From: Siphonodentalium dalli
Taxonomy: Eukaryota; Mollusca; Scaphopoda; Gadilida; Siphonodentaliidae
NCBI GenBank assembly: GCA_032622095.1
Contig: CP136061.1
Span: 9,935,287 to 9,999,286 of the forward strand
Length of the DNA: 64,000 nt
Direction: 5' to 3'
Under the pieces are notes generated by a model. That model worked only from the letters and a program-made list of their open reading frames with translations, searched no databases and was not told the DNA's origin. Both the position numbers and the translations under genes were made by a program. Numbering within the stretch: position 1 is the first letter of the stretch; the number at the start of each line of letters is the position of its first letter. Positions 33,309 to 45,895 of the stretch are shown here, piece by piece.

Positions 33309-33759
33309 GGTTACACTGGTGTAAATGTTTTCCATAGGCCTCAGTGCTAACGTTTTAGCGTATAGTGTTGGCAATATAAATGTTGGGTCCAAAATTTTCT
33401 TTAAATCTGAAAAATTGACATTTTGGGAAACTTTTTACAAAAAAAAATCATGTCTGTCTAGCAGGGAATTCGCCTTTAAATCTTATGTTTTCGTAACTAG
33501 TGTCAGAACCGCATAAAAAAATACAGTCATATTTTAGACCACACCAAAAAATTCAAACTTCACTACAACGGGTTAATTCCTGTGCCAATGTTTATTTTAC
33601 CTATGGGAAATCATAGGGAAGAGGTGTGATGATTTTTTTATGTGAAAAGCACACAAGGCTATTGACCAATCAGGGCCCAGTGTCTATTTTATTCTCTCCT
33701 ATATATTCCTCCCGCATCCGCTAGATGTCACTCGGAACCTTATTTACACCAGTGTAACC
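33309..33759. mobile_element. 450-bp TIR element, right unit of a composite
   Basis: Same TIRs as 31958-32407. The base quartet aaca precedes the left unit and follows this unit, whereas the inner flanks of each unit do not match, so the two units plus centre appear to have inserted together. Confidence 0.85.
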
Positions 33760-34595
33760 AACAGTTATCCACCTCGAATATTCGTCAGCCTAGCAAACAT
33801 TCCTCTGGCTGTTTACAGAAATATACAGACATGCGCGGACGCCGTTACGAGAATTCGAGAGGTCACGCGGGGTCACGGTTAGCGGTGGGGATGAGTGGCG
33901 ATCACAAATTATTTTCGGAATATGAGACGACGAGAAGTGTCACCAGCAACAAAAACAAGTATCTTGTGATAGCTGGCGTGCGGGTACATAGAGACTGGTG
34001 TTTTGAGTGGATATCGAAAATTATCTCATGCGTGAGAGAAATAAACATTTGTCTCGATCACGAATGAGATACTGTTTTGTTCCACTCAAAACTACTATAC
34101 TAGATTGTATTTTTATTATAAGCCTTTCCAAACAAATCAATCATTTACAATGGGGTTTTTGATGCGGCACTTAAATTGTGCAAAGCCATCGCGGATGGAT
34201 ATAACTCGAGACTCCTTATGGGCTGGTACTCGTGCCATATCACAACACATAATTTTACACACGCGGGTCGTTCTGTGTATGTATTTCGGATATGCAGAAC
34301 GTGCCCCGCATGGCCGGATGCAAGACAAAATAAAAACAATTTCGATCGCCTCGCACAAAATCTGTGTGCATTGTATAGTAGGGCGCGTTAAATGGTGTGC
34401 TCAGTTGTTACACTATTTAAGAGCCATACCAGTTTCCAAATTTCTAAATATACTTACGTCATACATGTTACACGTTTGACACTCGCTCGTCAAGAAAATA
34501 CGAACGACAAGGTAAATTTTATCTCAAAGCAAAACAGAAACAAAATACCACGACACACATCACGGATAATACGTTTCTCTTGAATACCGTATTTA
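33760..34595. other. Intron with overlapping ORFs of unknown meaning
   Basis: A 124-codon plus ORF (34105-34479) overlaps open frames on the minus strand. I recognise no domain in any of them. The part with cgggtcgttctgtgt resembles the end of the foldback element at 54222-54336, so it may be repeat-derived. Confidence 0.35.
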
Positions 34596-34947
34596 CCCTG
34601 TGCCAATGCATTCTCTTATATATGCGAGTCGACCATAGGTCGCCTCGCATATATAACAGAATGCATTGGCCTAACAATTTTTCTTCATTTTTTAAAATAA
34701 ATTTTAGGACATAAAATAAAAAAACATACATTACCCTGCAGGGAGCCCCACACATATATAGAAGCATATATAAGAGTGTCGTCTGCTCACGTTTGTCTAG
34801 GGCTCTGTATGAGTGAAATTATAAGATTGTTAAAGAATACAAGAAAACATTAAAATTGTAAAAAATTGTTAGGCCAATGCATTCTCTTATATATGCGAGG
34901 CGACCTATGGTCGACTCGCATATATAAGAGAATGCATTGGCACAGGG
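34596..34947. mobile_element. Double-hairpin MITE, short form
   Basis: Begins ccctgtgccaatgcattctc and ends with the reverse complement; flanked by ttta / taaa. Internal decayed block (gcagggagccccacacat) shared with 11360-11728. One arm base differs in the left hairpin (ataacagaatgc). Confidence 0.85.
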
Positions 34948-35259
34948 TAAACTTAGAATCGTTTAAAAAAAACATGTTTAGCCGCACGTAGTTTAGCCGA
35001 TTTAACGTGAACTTGTAGTTCGTAACCTAAGCATGCTTAGCCACGCGTACTCTTAGAATTATTGGTAACCAATTGGTTTTTCGTTGGTTAGCCAGAATAC
35101 CAGTTGGTTCTATACCAACATAGAACCAATTGATTATGTTCGTGGTTCCACATGATGAACCAACTTGTGAAACAGTAGGTTCTGAATACGACTGTTGGTT
35201 ACTTCTGTATAACCTATTTGGGAATCAGATGATTCTTCGCTCGTAACCAAACATTGATC

Positions 35260-35488
35260 TCGAAGATCGTATTTGCACGCTATATGCTCTTCGACAAGAG
35301 TTGGCGATGAATTCCACTACTTGTTTAAGTGTGAACACTTTAATTTTCTTAGAAACCGCATACTGCCGAAAGAATTCACCGAAAGACCAAATGTTAGAGT
35401 CATGAGCGAATTACTAAATACAAAAGACAAACATTTATATCGCCGGCTATGTATATTAATACGACACATTATAAAGGAATTTAATTAG
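35260..35488 (+). pseudogene. LINE 3' terminal fragment with CCHC-like motif
   Basis: Plus-strand frame with GDEFHYLFKCEHFNFLRNRI and a tail LYRRLCILIRHIIKEF ending in a stop at 35488. This is the typical C-terminus of invertebrate LINE RT proteins (the H-x4-C half of a CCHC zinc knuckle). The CxLC half just upstream is broken by a frameshift near 35280 (ICTLY / CSSTRVG). Followed by a 3' UTR-like region ending in attgtattgtattgt at about 35692-35708. Confidence 0.72.
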
Positions 35489-37147
35489 ATTAGGAAGGTG
35501 TATTACCCATTGGTTCAATGATATCATAAATTTGTATATTACAGCGATGTTACATGTATATCTGATCATATGTCTTTTATCCTAGATATATGTGCATGTA
35601 CATGTATTATGCTGATTAGGCAATGAGCTCGATGTAATGTAAAGCGCCGTTGAATATGTACTCATAATATTGAGCGCTATACAAATTAATTATTGTATTG
35701 TATTGTATATAACACTGTTTTGTTCTAGATAAACCATGTTGACCACATGTATATATGTAAATATTTTACACATATAATTATCTCCATACCTTTATTAAGG
35801 GAGTGAGAAATAAATGAATTGAATTGGAACCGATGGTTCTGAAATTGTGTCCCGTAATTTGTAGCCAGTAGGTTTTGAACAAACACGGTTACCACTCCCT
35901 GTATCCGGCTTCCGGTATATTGTGAATACCACAGATTCGGTGCAATAAATATTGCTTGCATATTGACACGTGGTCATTAAATTACCATTTTTCACAAAGA
36001 TATGCCAACTACCGAATCACTCTTTCTGGTCCGTAGATTTAGTTTGTATTCTAATGTCCAGAGATGAATTTATCAATTCAAAAATGTAGCGATTACATTA
36101 TGATATTTCATCACAAACGTTGTCTCATCCTAATTTGTTAGGGATTTTGTCGGTAATTTAGGATTCGCAGCTTCATTCTTGTACATAATTCCCAAAAGTA
36201 GCGCTGCATTCATAGAATGTTATATTCCCCAGACCAATTTTCTTCGACACAATGTTTATAAAAGCTTTACAAGTACAATTGTTTTGGCCTTGTAGAGTGG
36301 TGCTGGTGCGTGTAGTGGGTATGGTGAGCGCGGGAGCTACAACGTGTTATTGGTACTACGTCTTCAGTGTAGTGACTCCCGTTACTTCTAATATAGGAAC
36401 ATTTATTTTAAAATCCCCTCACAGCGAGAAGTGAACGTGAAAAATGACACGTTATATGCCCACGCAAATTTTACTTGCTATCATTATCATCACCATGGTT
36501 TCGTTGGGGTTCTCACATAACATTTAGAAAATTGTGAGGATGTTTGATGCTGATTGAAGACATCCCGTTATCATGGCGTACCTTACACGAAATTTCAATT
36601 TCCTGTATACTGCACCGTTATAGTAGTAGTTCGAGTTATACAATGTATGTCGCTGCAATTAAGCCGATAATTGATGATGCCACCCTCAGACCGAAGTTCA
36701 GCACGAAACTGGCGATATGCCCTACATGTACATCTTTAAGTAGAAACATGACTAGAAATCATGGTTAACACGGACACGGACCTGATGTTATATTAATAGT
36801 AATTGAAGCGGGTTTAAATGTTTAGTCTCGTGATGCGAAATCGGTTGTCCAGAGAGAACGTACAAGTGCAGTCTTGTCTGGATTCTGGGCCGCAAAGACA
36901 AATGATATGTTGACGTCATGACACATGTCATGACGTCGTAACTGGTTTTCGTTAAGCAAACAAACGGAATTGATCTTATATGAACTTATTTATGTATAAT
37001 AACTGTTTATTAATAAATAGACACTTCAACTGTTCATTATCAGATTTCGGAAATTGTGAAGCTGCAATTTTTTTTCTTTTCACCGCTTTTGTTCAATGCT
37101 GATTCCGAGTTTTTATACAACCACTGCCGGAAGTCATGTGATGTGTT
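35489..37147. other. Intron, no supported gene
   Basis: Includes the 3' tail of the LINE fragment. Small ORFs at 36252-36434 (plus) and 36636-36749 (minus) encode hydrophobic peptides but lack family resemblance or splice support. Confidence 0.4.
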
Positions 37148-37149
37148 TC

Positions 37150-37192
37150 CTTCACGGTAGGTAAGCGTGAGAAGGAACCCCAACCGGGAAGG
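37150..37192 (+). repeat. 40-bp inverted-repeat partner of 45298-45345
   Basis: ggtaagcgtgagaaggaacc followed by ccaaccgggaaggtc; the reverse complement occurs at 45298-45345 with two or three differences. Confidence 0.7.
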
Positions 37193-38480
37193 TCCGATTC
37201 ACGCATGCGCACAAATCTAACAGGATGGTCTTTCGTCGCATGATATCCAGCACTAACGGTGCGCGGATATCAACAAAGTTTTGAAGATGCCGATTTGAAC
37301 TTGAAAAGCTGAATACTGAAATAACTGAATGTTCAATAACATTAACAATCGGTTATAAATCACGATCTATTTAGAGCTGATGTATTCGACCAACCAGGAA
37401 TAAATAAAATAAAGGTGATACTTGTATTAATTTGACATATAATAATTTATTGCGAATTTCAGTCGATGAGTGACCTTGGGGAGGGTTTTTAATTTAAGAC
37501 TTCTCTTCACTTCACGGCCTTTGAAGTGGGTGGGGTGGGGTGGGGATGGGGTGTGACACTGTTGGCTGACTGTCTAATCCCCAAATTTGGTAAAAATTGT
37601 CAACAATTGGAAATTTGTACCTGGCACAATTAGGCCTATACCTTCGGAAATTTCAGACCAAAAACAGATTGAAAGTAGTTGAAACTGTTGTGAATCTGAA
37701 ACTGATAGTTTGAATTTCCAAACAGTATTTAGTGTGAAATTTGTTGTTTTAAAGATGCATAATCCGAATTAACGCTCCCAAATGATTATTACGTGCGCTC
37801 GGGAAACAGTATGACGATCAGTCAGATTCGTAGGTTGGTGTCACCCTACCGATTTCACTCCATGGCGTCATGACGTACATGCCGGCGACGTTACGGAGTA
37901 GATTATAGAGTTGACGCCCTTGGCACTGACTTCCGTTACTCTATAGCTCGTTGCTATATAAACAAACCAGCGATGTGTCTTTTGTCGAAAATTGACAGTC
38001 AGTACATTCGCCCTGTATACATGTACTTTCAGAAAATAAATAAAAACGTTATACCCCACCAATGTCAGTGTCTCGATATCATTTGACAAAATTTCTTGAC
38101 ATGAAACCGCGACAGACACTGCGTGAAATACATCGCATTGAGTAAACAATTTCCCATTGTTTCAATTCAACTTCAAGATCGCGGTAAAATCAAAACCGCA
38201 ATTTGTAAGTGGTAAACATCTGAAAAAGACATCAGGTACATGCAGAAACTAATTGTTGTGCATATTTATTTCTATTTGAGGTGGCAATTTTTCATGTTTA
38301 TCAGTATTTTTAACGATAAGAGCGATGGTAATTGGGGGACTATATTTTTATCTAGTGCATTAAATTTAAAATAAAAAGTCGTGAATCGGCTGAGTGTTTT
38401 CTATGGCCGCAAATTTCGTTGATAATTACGAGCCATTTGTTTGTCTAAATAACATTTTTAAGTTCGAAGAGGATTAGAAT
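37193..38480. other. Intron, nothing recognised
   Basis: The 93-codon minus ORF (37868-38149) shows no domain. A G-rich stretch (ggtgggtggggtggggtggg-like) lies at 37525-37550. Confidence 0.45.
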
Positions 38481-38648
38481 GGGGATAACAGTGTGGTGTT
38501 TTGTGATTTCGGAAAGGTACGTGGCGAATATACTGTGGCAAATACCCATTAATGGGCTCCGGCTCCGCCGTCGCCCATTAACTAAATTTGCCACAGTATA
38601 TTCCCCATGTACCTTTCCGAAATCACAAAACACCACACTGTTATCCCC
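38481..38648. mobile_element. Foldback (hairpin) element
   Basis: Near-perfect palindrome: left arm ggggataacagtgtggtgtt ... ggaaaggtac, right arm its reverse complement, loop around 38552-38570 (ggctccggctccgccg). Arms are about 75 bases with one small indel. Confidence 0.9.
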
Positions 38649-39450
38649 TAAATAAAATTATTGAAGATTGTAATTGTCTTATTTTGCTAACATTAAATTA
38701 AATTAAATTAAATAAATTAAGTAAAATACAGTGAAATTATTTTTTAAATTATTTTTTATTACATTTTTGCGCACGTTGGCATCTCTCTGAGTGCATTCTA
38801 GTTTCTTTGGCTTTGGGGGTAAAATTTTTGTTCTTCGAGTCGACACCCACCCATCAACGCTCAGAGTGATCAGATATCGATTTTTGAAATTTGTTATTTC
38901 TCGAAATGTGTAATTATTTGTGGCCCAGAAAAGAGTCGTCAAACTGATAGTCTTGGACAAAATTGCGGATGAAGAAGAATAACTCTAAAATCAAGTGGTA
39001 ATATGGCCATATTTTGTTGAACAACATGTTGATATTTATAAAATAACACATTTTTAAAAATGTTATACCATAGTTGACAGCCGTCAGCATTATTGTGTTG
39101 TAATTAATCGATTCTGATAACAAAAGTGCATTTGAAGAAGTGATGTAACTTGTTGATATGGGGTCATGGGGACTGCCTGATCTGATTGTGTACCTTTAAG
39201 ATTAAGACAAAAAGTATGAAAATGTTTAGGTACCATTTGTAAAATGTCTACCAAAGTGTGCAGGGGGTGGGTTGCAAATAAAGACCCTCTATCTACAGCT
39301 ACATCCCTATACTGGAGTCACTGAATGTAAACCATTTGAAAATAAATGGTGGCGTGGGGGATGGAGGGGTTACGGTGTAATGGCAATAAGTAATTCAGAC
39401 ATGTGTTAGCGTAAGAGTAATACTTCAACAGTAGCATTTATGGGATGCCT

Positions 39451-39481
<31 letters not shown>

Positions 39482-39694
39482 CCTCATTTGGGCTTCATTG
39501 CACTGTTCAGGCTAAAAAAAAAATACTAATGATTTTGGTAACCCACCGCTACTAATTTAGACCCTGAATGTACTAATCACCAAGCTCAAACCTTAACCAA
39601 GTTTTGGCGAATTGAGTGTAAATTGATACACAGAAAAGTACCTAGGATATATGGTAACTTGGGACCAATCATATAAAAACAATAACTACAATCT
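38649..39694. other. Intron with a relative of the 52.6-kb TIR element
   Basis: The segment 38800-39005 (tttctttggctttgggggta, cgagtcgacacccaccca, gatatcgatttttgaaa) matches part of 52677-52900. (TA)n lies at 39456-39482. Confidence 0.6.
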
Positions 39695-40996
39695 CACCTC
39701 TGGTTAATGGTTAAGTAGTCCTGCTAATTTGCTATCATGCTGGTGGGTCCTGCTGAATTGCTATCATGCTGGTATGGCAAACTAATGATGTCAAGATTTG
39801 AAAAAGTACTGTTTAATACATTCAACTTGTCTTGTTGTTATTTTCATGATCTTTGGTTTATCTGAACAAATCGAGGAAAGCCATTATATGTATAAAACAT
39901 TCAAAACATGTGCCGGTACCATATATTGTAATATATGTTATTAAAGGCTATGTTATTTGTAACAAACCGACCATATGAGATATCTATTCCTGTTATTTTG
40001 TAAGCACCAGCAGAGCCATTATTAAAATATTTAAAAATTGTCATGTTCTTGGATGTTTTATACAAACTCTGTCTTTTTTTTCAAATCGCTCTAGCCCAAC
40101 ACTGTGGAAATTACAACTTTAGAAAACACTAGCTGGGGTTTGAACTGATAATAAACACTCTTCGTTGATCATCTACACGTATGTTAATATAATTTATTAG
40201 TCCCTGATTATGTCATCTGAGGTCAAAGGTTCCTATCTCATGATATTCCCCTGGTCAGGTGACCCATGTGTACCAATTTTCCTACATATCATCTAAGCTG
40301 AGAAGAGACATCCTTTATTGCTCATAATTATATGATAATTAGTAAAACTTTTAAGTTACCCTTTATGGTCAACAGCAGTGTTACAGCACCGTCGGCACCT
40401 ATCCAATGGTACTCCATGAGTCAACTTACCCCTGCATACCAATTTCCAGTGACCATGGTCCAATCAATCTATCTAGTTAAATTAATTATTAGTGCCTTTT
40501 TAAAACATCTGATGCCAATGGCACCTATACCACGACACTCCCTGGCTTCCATTGACCTCCGTGTACAAATGTTCTAAGCTGATTAAATCCATGTCACCTG
40601 ACAATCATAGGCACCTATCGCATGATCCCCCTTTAATTTGTCTGAGGTCAAAGGCACCTATCACATGACATTCCTCTGGTCAATTTAAACCTGTGTAACA
40701 ATTTTCAGCTCCATGGTTCAACCATTTTAGGTACCGGTATGTAGTTAATTAGTTAATTAAATTTAATCATGAATAATTAGTGCCATTTTAAGACATCTGA
40801 TCATTCTGTGATTCTGATGTCAATGGCAAATATTCTGATTTAATTGACAAACAAACAAACATAATTGGGTGGTATTAGTATAGATAACTGTATCACTTTT
40901 TATTAACATCATCAGTTTGCCCTACCTGCATCGTATCAATTCAGCAGGACCCACCAGCAGCATAGCAAATTAGCAGGACCACTTAACCAGGGGTGA
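39695..40996. mobile_element. TIR element with degenerate internal repeats
   Basis: The left end cacctctggttaatggttaa ... gtcctgctaatttgctat is inverted at 40942-40996 (atagcaaattagcaggac ... cttaaccaggggtga). Internally, units with gaggtcaaaggcacctatc and catgacattcc repeat three to four times. A related internal unit occurs at 46680-47000. ORFs are short. Confidence 0.75.
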
Positions 40997-42572
40997 ATAC
41001 TCCATCTGTCGAGAAACATACACAGCGTGTGTTTATCCCAGACATTCTCAGCAGTGTCTGTGCCACACAGTGACATATAAAGGCATAAAACATACCTTTG
41101 TTTCCGATAACCCTCCCTCCCACTCGCCAGACCCCCCGTAAATTATTTTTTCCAAAGTTCCCAATTTACAGTCTGAAAATTACCAATCTCATTCTCCCAA
41201 CTTAACTTTATTCTTCCATTTTCTATTAGTTTAAGTTGCTGGTTTCAATTCAATGAGTCATTAGCCTAATGAACTTGCAAAATCGCACTCACAAAACACA
41301 CCAAACCAGGGATAGTGGGCTAACAAACATCCAAAAACATGATTCCTCGAAAATAGGCAACTTTAACCCAAAGTCTTTTAGACTGATGGGTATGGAATAT
41401 GTTTATTAACTCAATTTGAAATGTTTGGGGGTGTTGAATAATAGAAATGAAATGGCTTTGGACATATATGACAATTGATTGTTTCATACAAATTCTCAAC
41501 AATCTGTTGTTAAATTTTCTGATAGTTAGGCACTGAAGCATGTAACCCCAGTATGAAAATTGGATGAAACATTGATAATTTGTGGGAAGGTGGGAATTTT
41601 TGTACCAGGTCAATATTGTTCACATACAGGGAACTCATGCTTTAACGCAACATGTTGTTATGGAATAACTACTTAATTCTACATGCATGTACTAAATTAT
41701 ACCAAGAATCATTCATATATAATAGTCCTGACTATAATTTGTAAATAATAATTTAAACTAACTAGAATAAAGTCTATATCAGTTTCATAGAGGTATTGAC
41801 TTAATATTATTGTGTCCAGTGTGGGGAAGGTAGTGGTGTGTTGAAAGCTTCCCTAAGACAAAAGATTCAAGACAGCCACTCCTATATGCGAGATTTGTAC
41901 AAAGAGCAGTCTGACTCCTGTTATTGCCAGGCCATATGATAAATACAAACTTATATAAAAGAATTTAAAATAAAGTGCCTTGCAAGTTCATTACAATAGT
42001 ATATCTAGATAGACTGTATACATTATTACATAGTATATCTGTATCTACAATACATTAAGGGCAACCCCCATTCATTTGAAGAGGAATAACAATGGGCATT
42101 AGTTGAATCTTGCCTACAAATTTATGAAAATGTTTAATCTAATGTTATGGAATTTATTCTTATTTATAGTCACACATACTCACATGGTGTGTGAGCTTTT
42201 AAGTTTTTACATACTGCATTATAACCCCCAAAACTTGAAAACTACTACATGTATTTTCTTTACTTGCTTTGCAATCAAGTTACCCCATAGCCAATTAGGT
42301 AAAATAAATAAAATAAAAGGGTTCTTAAACTATCAGGGTGTATACAGATGTAAGTCAGGAGAAAGAAATCTGCTAATTTTGAAATGATTGGCACCTAATT
42401 TAACAGAGATAAAATAATGTGACAAGAAATTAGAGCTGAGCTGAGTACAATTTTATATATTTGGGGGGGGGGAGCAATACAATTAGTAGTGGTGGATATC
42501 TGAATATAAATAGGGGCTGGTGGGTTACCGTAAACAAAGGCCTTATTATTATATATACAATTTTTTTTAAAC
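40997..42572. other. Intron, nothing recognised
   Basis: AT-rich; minus ORF 41320-41613 and plus ORF 42103-42387 have no domain. A poly-G run lies at 42461-42471. Confidence 0.45.
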
Positions 42573-43172
42573 TTAAAGGGGTACTGTACCCAAGATGTTG
42601 TTGTTGGTTTCTATAATCCCCGAGTCGGAGAATAAGGTAACAACTTTTCCATTTTTTGAAAGTCTGTTGAGTACGAAGTATTGTTACGGATGGCAAATTT
42701 ACCGGAATGCAAAAATACAAATTGTCGTTGTCGAGTAATTTTTGTACAGTTTTCAACCAAATGAATCAAATAAACATTATATTATATGCTTAGCAGTCCC
42801 ATATACTCATTTAAGTTAGTGTATGGTCACTAGTCAATGAGTAGCTTGGGTTTTCTCCCCGTATAAGCATAATGTTTCAAACGATCGTGTGTGCAATTGT
42901 TTTATTAATCCAGTATCCCTCAATTATAATTTGATTACGTTTTGTACACGGAAATTCCAATTTTAAGAGACGCCATTTTATGGCTGGAGCCATAAAATCA
43001 ATTTATATTAAATTATTAACTTTTAAATTATTAAATTTTAAGATAGCCTATTAACCTGAGCGTTTACAGAATACATCTTCGACTCAAATTACTTATATTT
43101 CTATATAGTATCGATAATAGATCGTTGTTATCACCGGGAATTTATTGAAAATGGCGTACAGTACCCCTTTAA
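42573..43172. mobile_element. 600-bp TIR element with TTAA ends
   Basis: Left ttaaaggggtactgtacc, right gtacagtacccctttaa. Ends in TTAA on both sides, consistent with a TTAA target. No transposase ORF, so non-autonomous. Confidence 0.75.
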
Positions 43173-43880
43173 TTAAAAATGAAAATATTCAAAGAAAATG
43201 ACAAAATTGTATATATATTATACATCTGTATCAGGGGGGGGGGGGGGGGTGAAAAAAAATATTTCCGGCACGTATGCCGGGGTGGGTGGGTGGTCAAAGC
43301 CACCAACAAGCAATTTTTTCCGCAACTAAAAAAAAAAATTCCTGCTTGTTTTTTAGTGTTTTGGCAATGAGTTGGGCTTCAAACCCACTTTGAATGAGAG
43401 AAATAATGTAATTCTAACTGTAAACTGACTGCAGGCAGTTATCGTGTTGTATTTTGTTGCAAATTTTGAAATCCAAGATGGCCGCTGGCAGCCATGTTTT
43501 TTTGGCCGAATGACCTCAAAATGACTCATTCCTATTTACATGTCCATGTTAACATCCATGATAAATAGTATGCACATAAATTCATATACAGCTGTTTACA
43601 GTGAATTTCCCCCCGCAAATCTCTGTTTTAGTGTTAAAAGGGGGGGTGGGTGTCAAAAAATGGTCGGAAAAAACTGCCGAAAACGGAAAAAAATTTGGCG
43701 GTGGGGGTGGGTGGGTACAAAAAATGATCGAAAGGGAAAAAATGCCATACGTGCCTGAATTTTTTTTCCGACCCCCCTGTCTGTATTACAATTTACATTA
43801 TTTGATCTTAGCATTTCTGATTGTGACAATTATCGCCATGATTGACAATTCAATGTTCCAGGAAACGCACAAATCAATAG
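43173..43880. repeat. Dispersed repeat with poly-G, inverted partner of 10222-10540
   Basis: 43455-43790 is the reverse complement of 10222-10540 (tccaagatggccgctggc, cagctgtttacagtgaattt). A poly-G run of more than ten lies at 43234-43247, beside ggcacgtatgccggggtg. Confidence 0.7.
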
Positions 43881-45031
43881 AAGCTCGGATCACATAATAT
43901 TTTAGAGACCGATAGTATTACACATTTGGGTATTCCCCTCAGTAAACACAATTTCAGTGCATCTTTCGTTGATAAAATATGTTCTAAACTGAGGAGTACT
44001 TATTTTGCTCTGTCAAACATTGGTATTTACGCGGGTGGAATAACACCAATGAGCTCTCTAAAAATTTATAATTCGGTGATTATACCTAAAGGTCTATATG
44101 GCAGCGAACTGCTATTTGGCTTAAATGAGACAGAATGTGAACGCCCTGAACGTGCACATCGCTTATGTCTGAAGCACATTCAAGGTCTTCACGTTAGAAC
44201 GCGAACTGATATGGTTCTTGGTTTGTTGGGTACTCCACCACTGGTGCATTACATATATCGGCGTAAACTATCTCTGTTATGCTCATTATGTAACCTCTCG
44301 CTTGAGAAGACCACTAAGAAATGTTTTATTGCCAGGTTGACACAGTTCGTTCACAACGAACCTTATCACACATAAATACATGTACATTTTTCAGTGATTT
44401 GAAGCAGATTCTACAACAGTTTGGTTTGGATCGATATCTGCTTGAGTATGCGTCAACCGCCACATTCACTACAAAGACTAATTGGAAGCTCTTAGTTAAA
44501 CGTGGATCCTTGTTCTGGAAGCAAGAATGGATAGAAAGGGTTTATAACGATTTGTCGTTTCAGAGATTTCGACTAGTACATGCTAGGCCAGATATGTCAT
44601 ACTTATGGTATGTTTGTAGGAAATATCCCGACGACAAAGAGGACTTTCATTTGGCTGTGTGGTTGTTGTGTACTCATGCATCTACCAATCCAAACAAATG
44701 TTGTGCATGTAACACTATGTATACTGATGTCGCTCGACACTTTTTAATAGATTGTCCTACCCTCGCAGAATCACGAAATAAATTTTGGTACTTATTCATT
44801 GACAGGTTTCCAGTTGTTGCTTATCAGTACATTGACAATCTTCCCATAGATCAGCAAATTACCTTGTTTCTTGGCCACATGCCACATCAACTTCTAGACT
44901 TAATTCCTATACGGAGTATTCACTTGTTGCGCTTTTTCATTAAAGCCACTAAATGTCTTTGGTACGAGTGGAATTCCTATATGGACTCTCCACCAAAATT
45001 GTTTTTTTATCATTGTAATGAACAGTGCTAA
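43881..45031 (+). pseudogene. LINE RT C-terminal region, nearly intact
   Basis: Two long plus-strand frames (43926-44375, 149 codons; 44321-45031, 236 codons) form one protein tail with a single frame break near 44350-44375. The first part holds the connection/thumb segment (THLGIPLSKHNFSASF, YNSVIIPKGLYGSELL), the second a zinc-knuckle-like CCACNTMYTDVARHFLIDC and a conserved C-terminus. The palm and endonuclease are missing, so this is a 5'-truncated insertion. Only one frameshift over 1.1 kb makes it the least decayed LINE here. It lies in the CUB-kringle intron, antisense to the mosaic gene. Confidence 0.8.
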
Positions 45032-45705
45032 AATAGACTCAACGAAACAATCGCAAATTTCACTGCAAAATGTTCATTTAATCTAAATCTACGGCGACTT
45101 ACGGTAGCATATATAATCCATGTAACGACATATTCACTGGTCCGTGTTGCAGTTAGATCCTATTATATAATTATTTAATTATATAGACTAATTCGTATGT
45201 TTTAATCGCTCGTTTTCGTCATGTTTTAAACTTGAAATGACAGCGCACTCAATCACATTGAATGTGACGTCACAAATTATTCGGTCAAGGTCATAAAACC
45301 AGACCTTCCCGGTTGGGGTTCCTTCTCGCGTTTACCTTCAGGGTAGATTATGTGTGACTGTGACGACACAAGTACATACGCCCACCAGTTACCTATACAT
45401 GCACGACAGAGCACAGCGCTTGCGCGCCAAGCGGGGTCGTTATCACTTAAATCACAATAAAGTTACATGTAGCTATAGTATCAATGAGGGTCATGATCAT
45501 TAATTGGAACTTATCCGGCACATTGTGTATAATAAATACAGAACATACATTTCATAATAATCTAGGATATTGTATACGGCGCATAGTTGCATTTTGCTCG
45601 AGCTATATTTGCTAGCTCTCACGGAATATATCCTTGCGCCATTTGCAACTCATTCTATAAAATATTATCGATTAAGATGCGTATTGTGTTCTGTCTATAT
45701 CTCAC
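45032..45705. other. Intron stretch with inverted 40-mer
   Basis: 45298-45345 carries gaccttcccggttggggttc cttctcgcg..tacc, the inverted partner of 37150-37192. Nothing coding was recognised. Confidence 0.55.
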
Positions 45706-45827
45706 CTGGTAGTATTTCCGCTGTGGCGTTGAATCCTTTACCCAAACCGATACCATCGGTCCTCAAACTTAACATCAACGTCTCGAAATTTGTGATAATA
45801 GATCCATTCAGTGAGTTGCCGCAGTAC
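45706..45827 (-). CDS. Exon 9 of mosaic gene: C-terminal part of CUB domain
   Basis: Acceptor tgtcatatttcag (phase 2) precedes 45827; donor GTGAGATAT (phase 1) follows 45706. The joined codon AGG gives RYCGNSLNGSIITNF, the CUB segment with the fourth cysteine (YCG). The conserved hydrophobic strands follow: FETLMLSLRTDG and KGFNATAEI, corresponding to the usual LxIxFxSD...GFxAxY. The exon therefore closes the CUB begun at 49577-49677 and 48798-48919. CUB modules mediate protein and glycan binding in complement-type and developmental proteins. No ORF longer than the exon marks it, so simple ORF searches miss it. Confidence 0.87.
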
Positions 45828-45895
45828 CTGAAATATGACAATGCACTCTAGATAATTAGGAAATTAATATTGCAATACGAGTAACGAGTTAAGGC

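Noticed and set aside
34105-34479. 124-codon plus ORF as a gene
   Set aside because: Open frames exist on both strands, codon content is not distinctive, and part resembles a foldback repeat end.
36252-36768. Hydrophobic peptides on both strands (36252-36434 plus; 36636-36749 minus, SIIGLIAATYIV)
   Set aside because: Membrane-like composition only; no family resemblance, no matching splice partners, and overlapping frames on the other strand are equally open.
37868-38149. Minus ORF with an acceptor-like site before VSVAVSCQE as an additional CCP exon
   Set aside because: Only the first Cys fits; the remaining CCP positions are absent.
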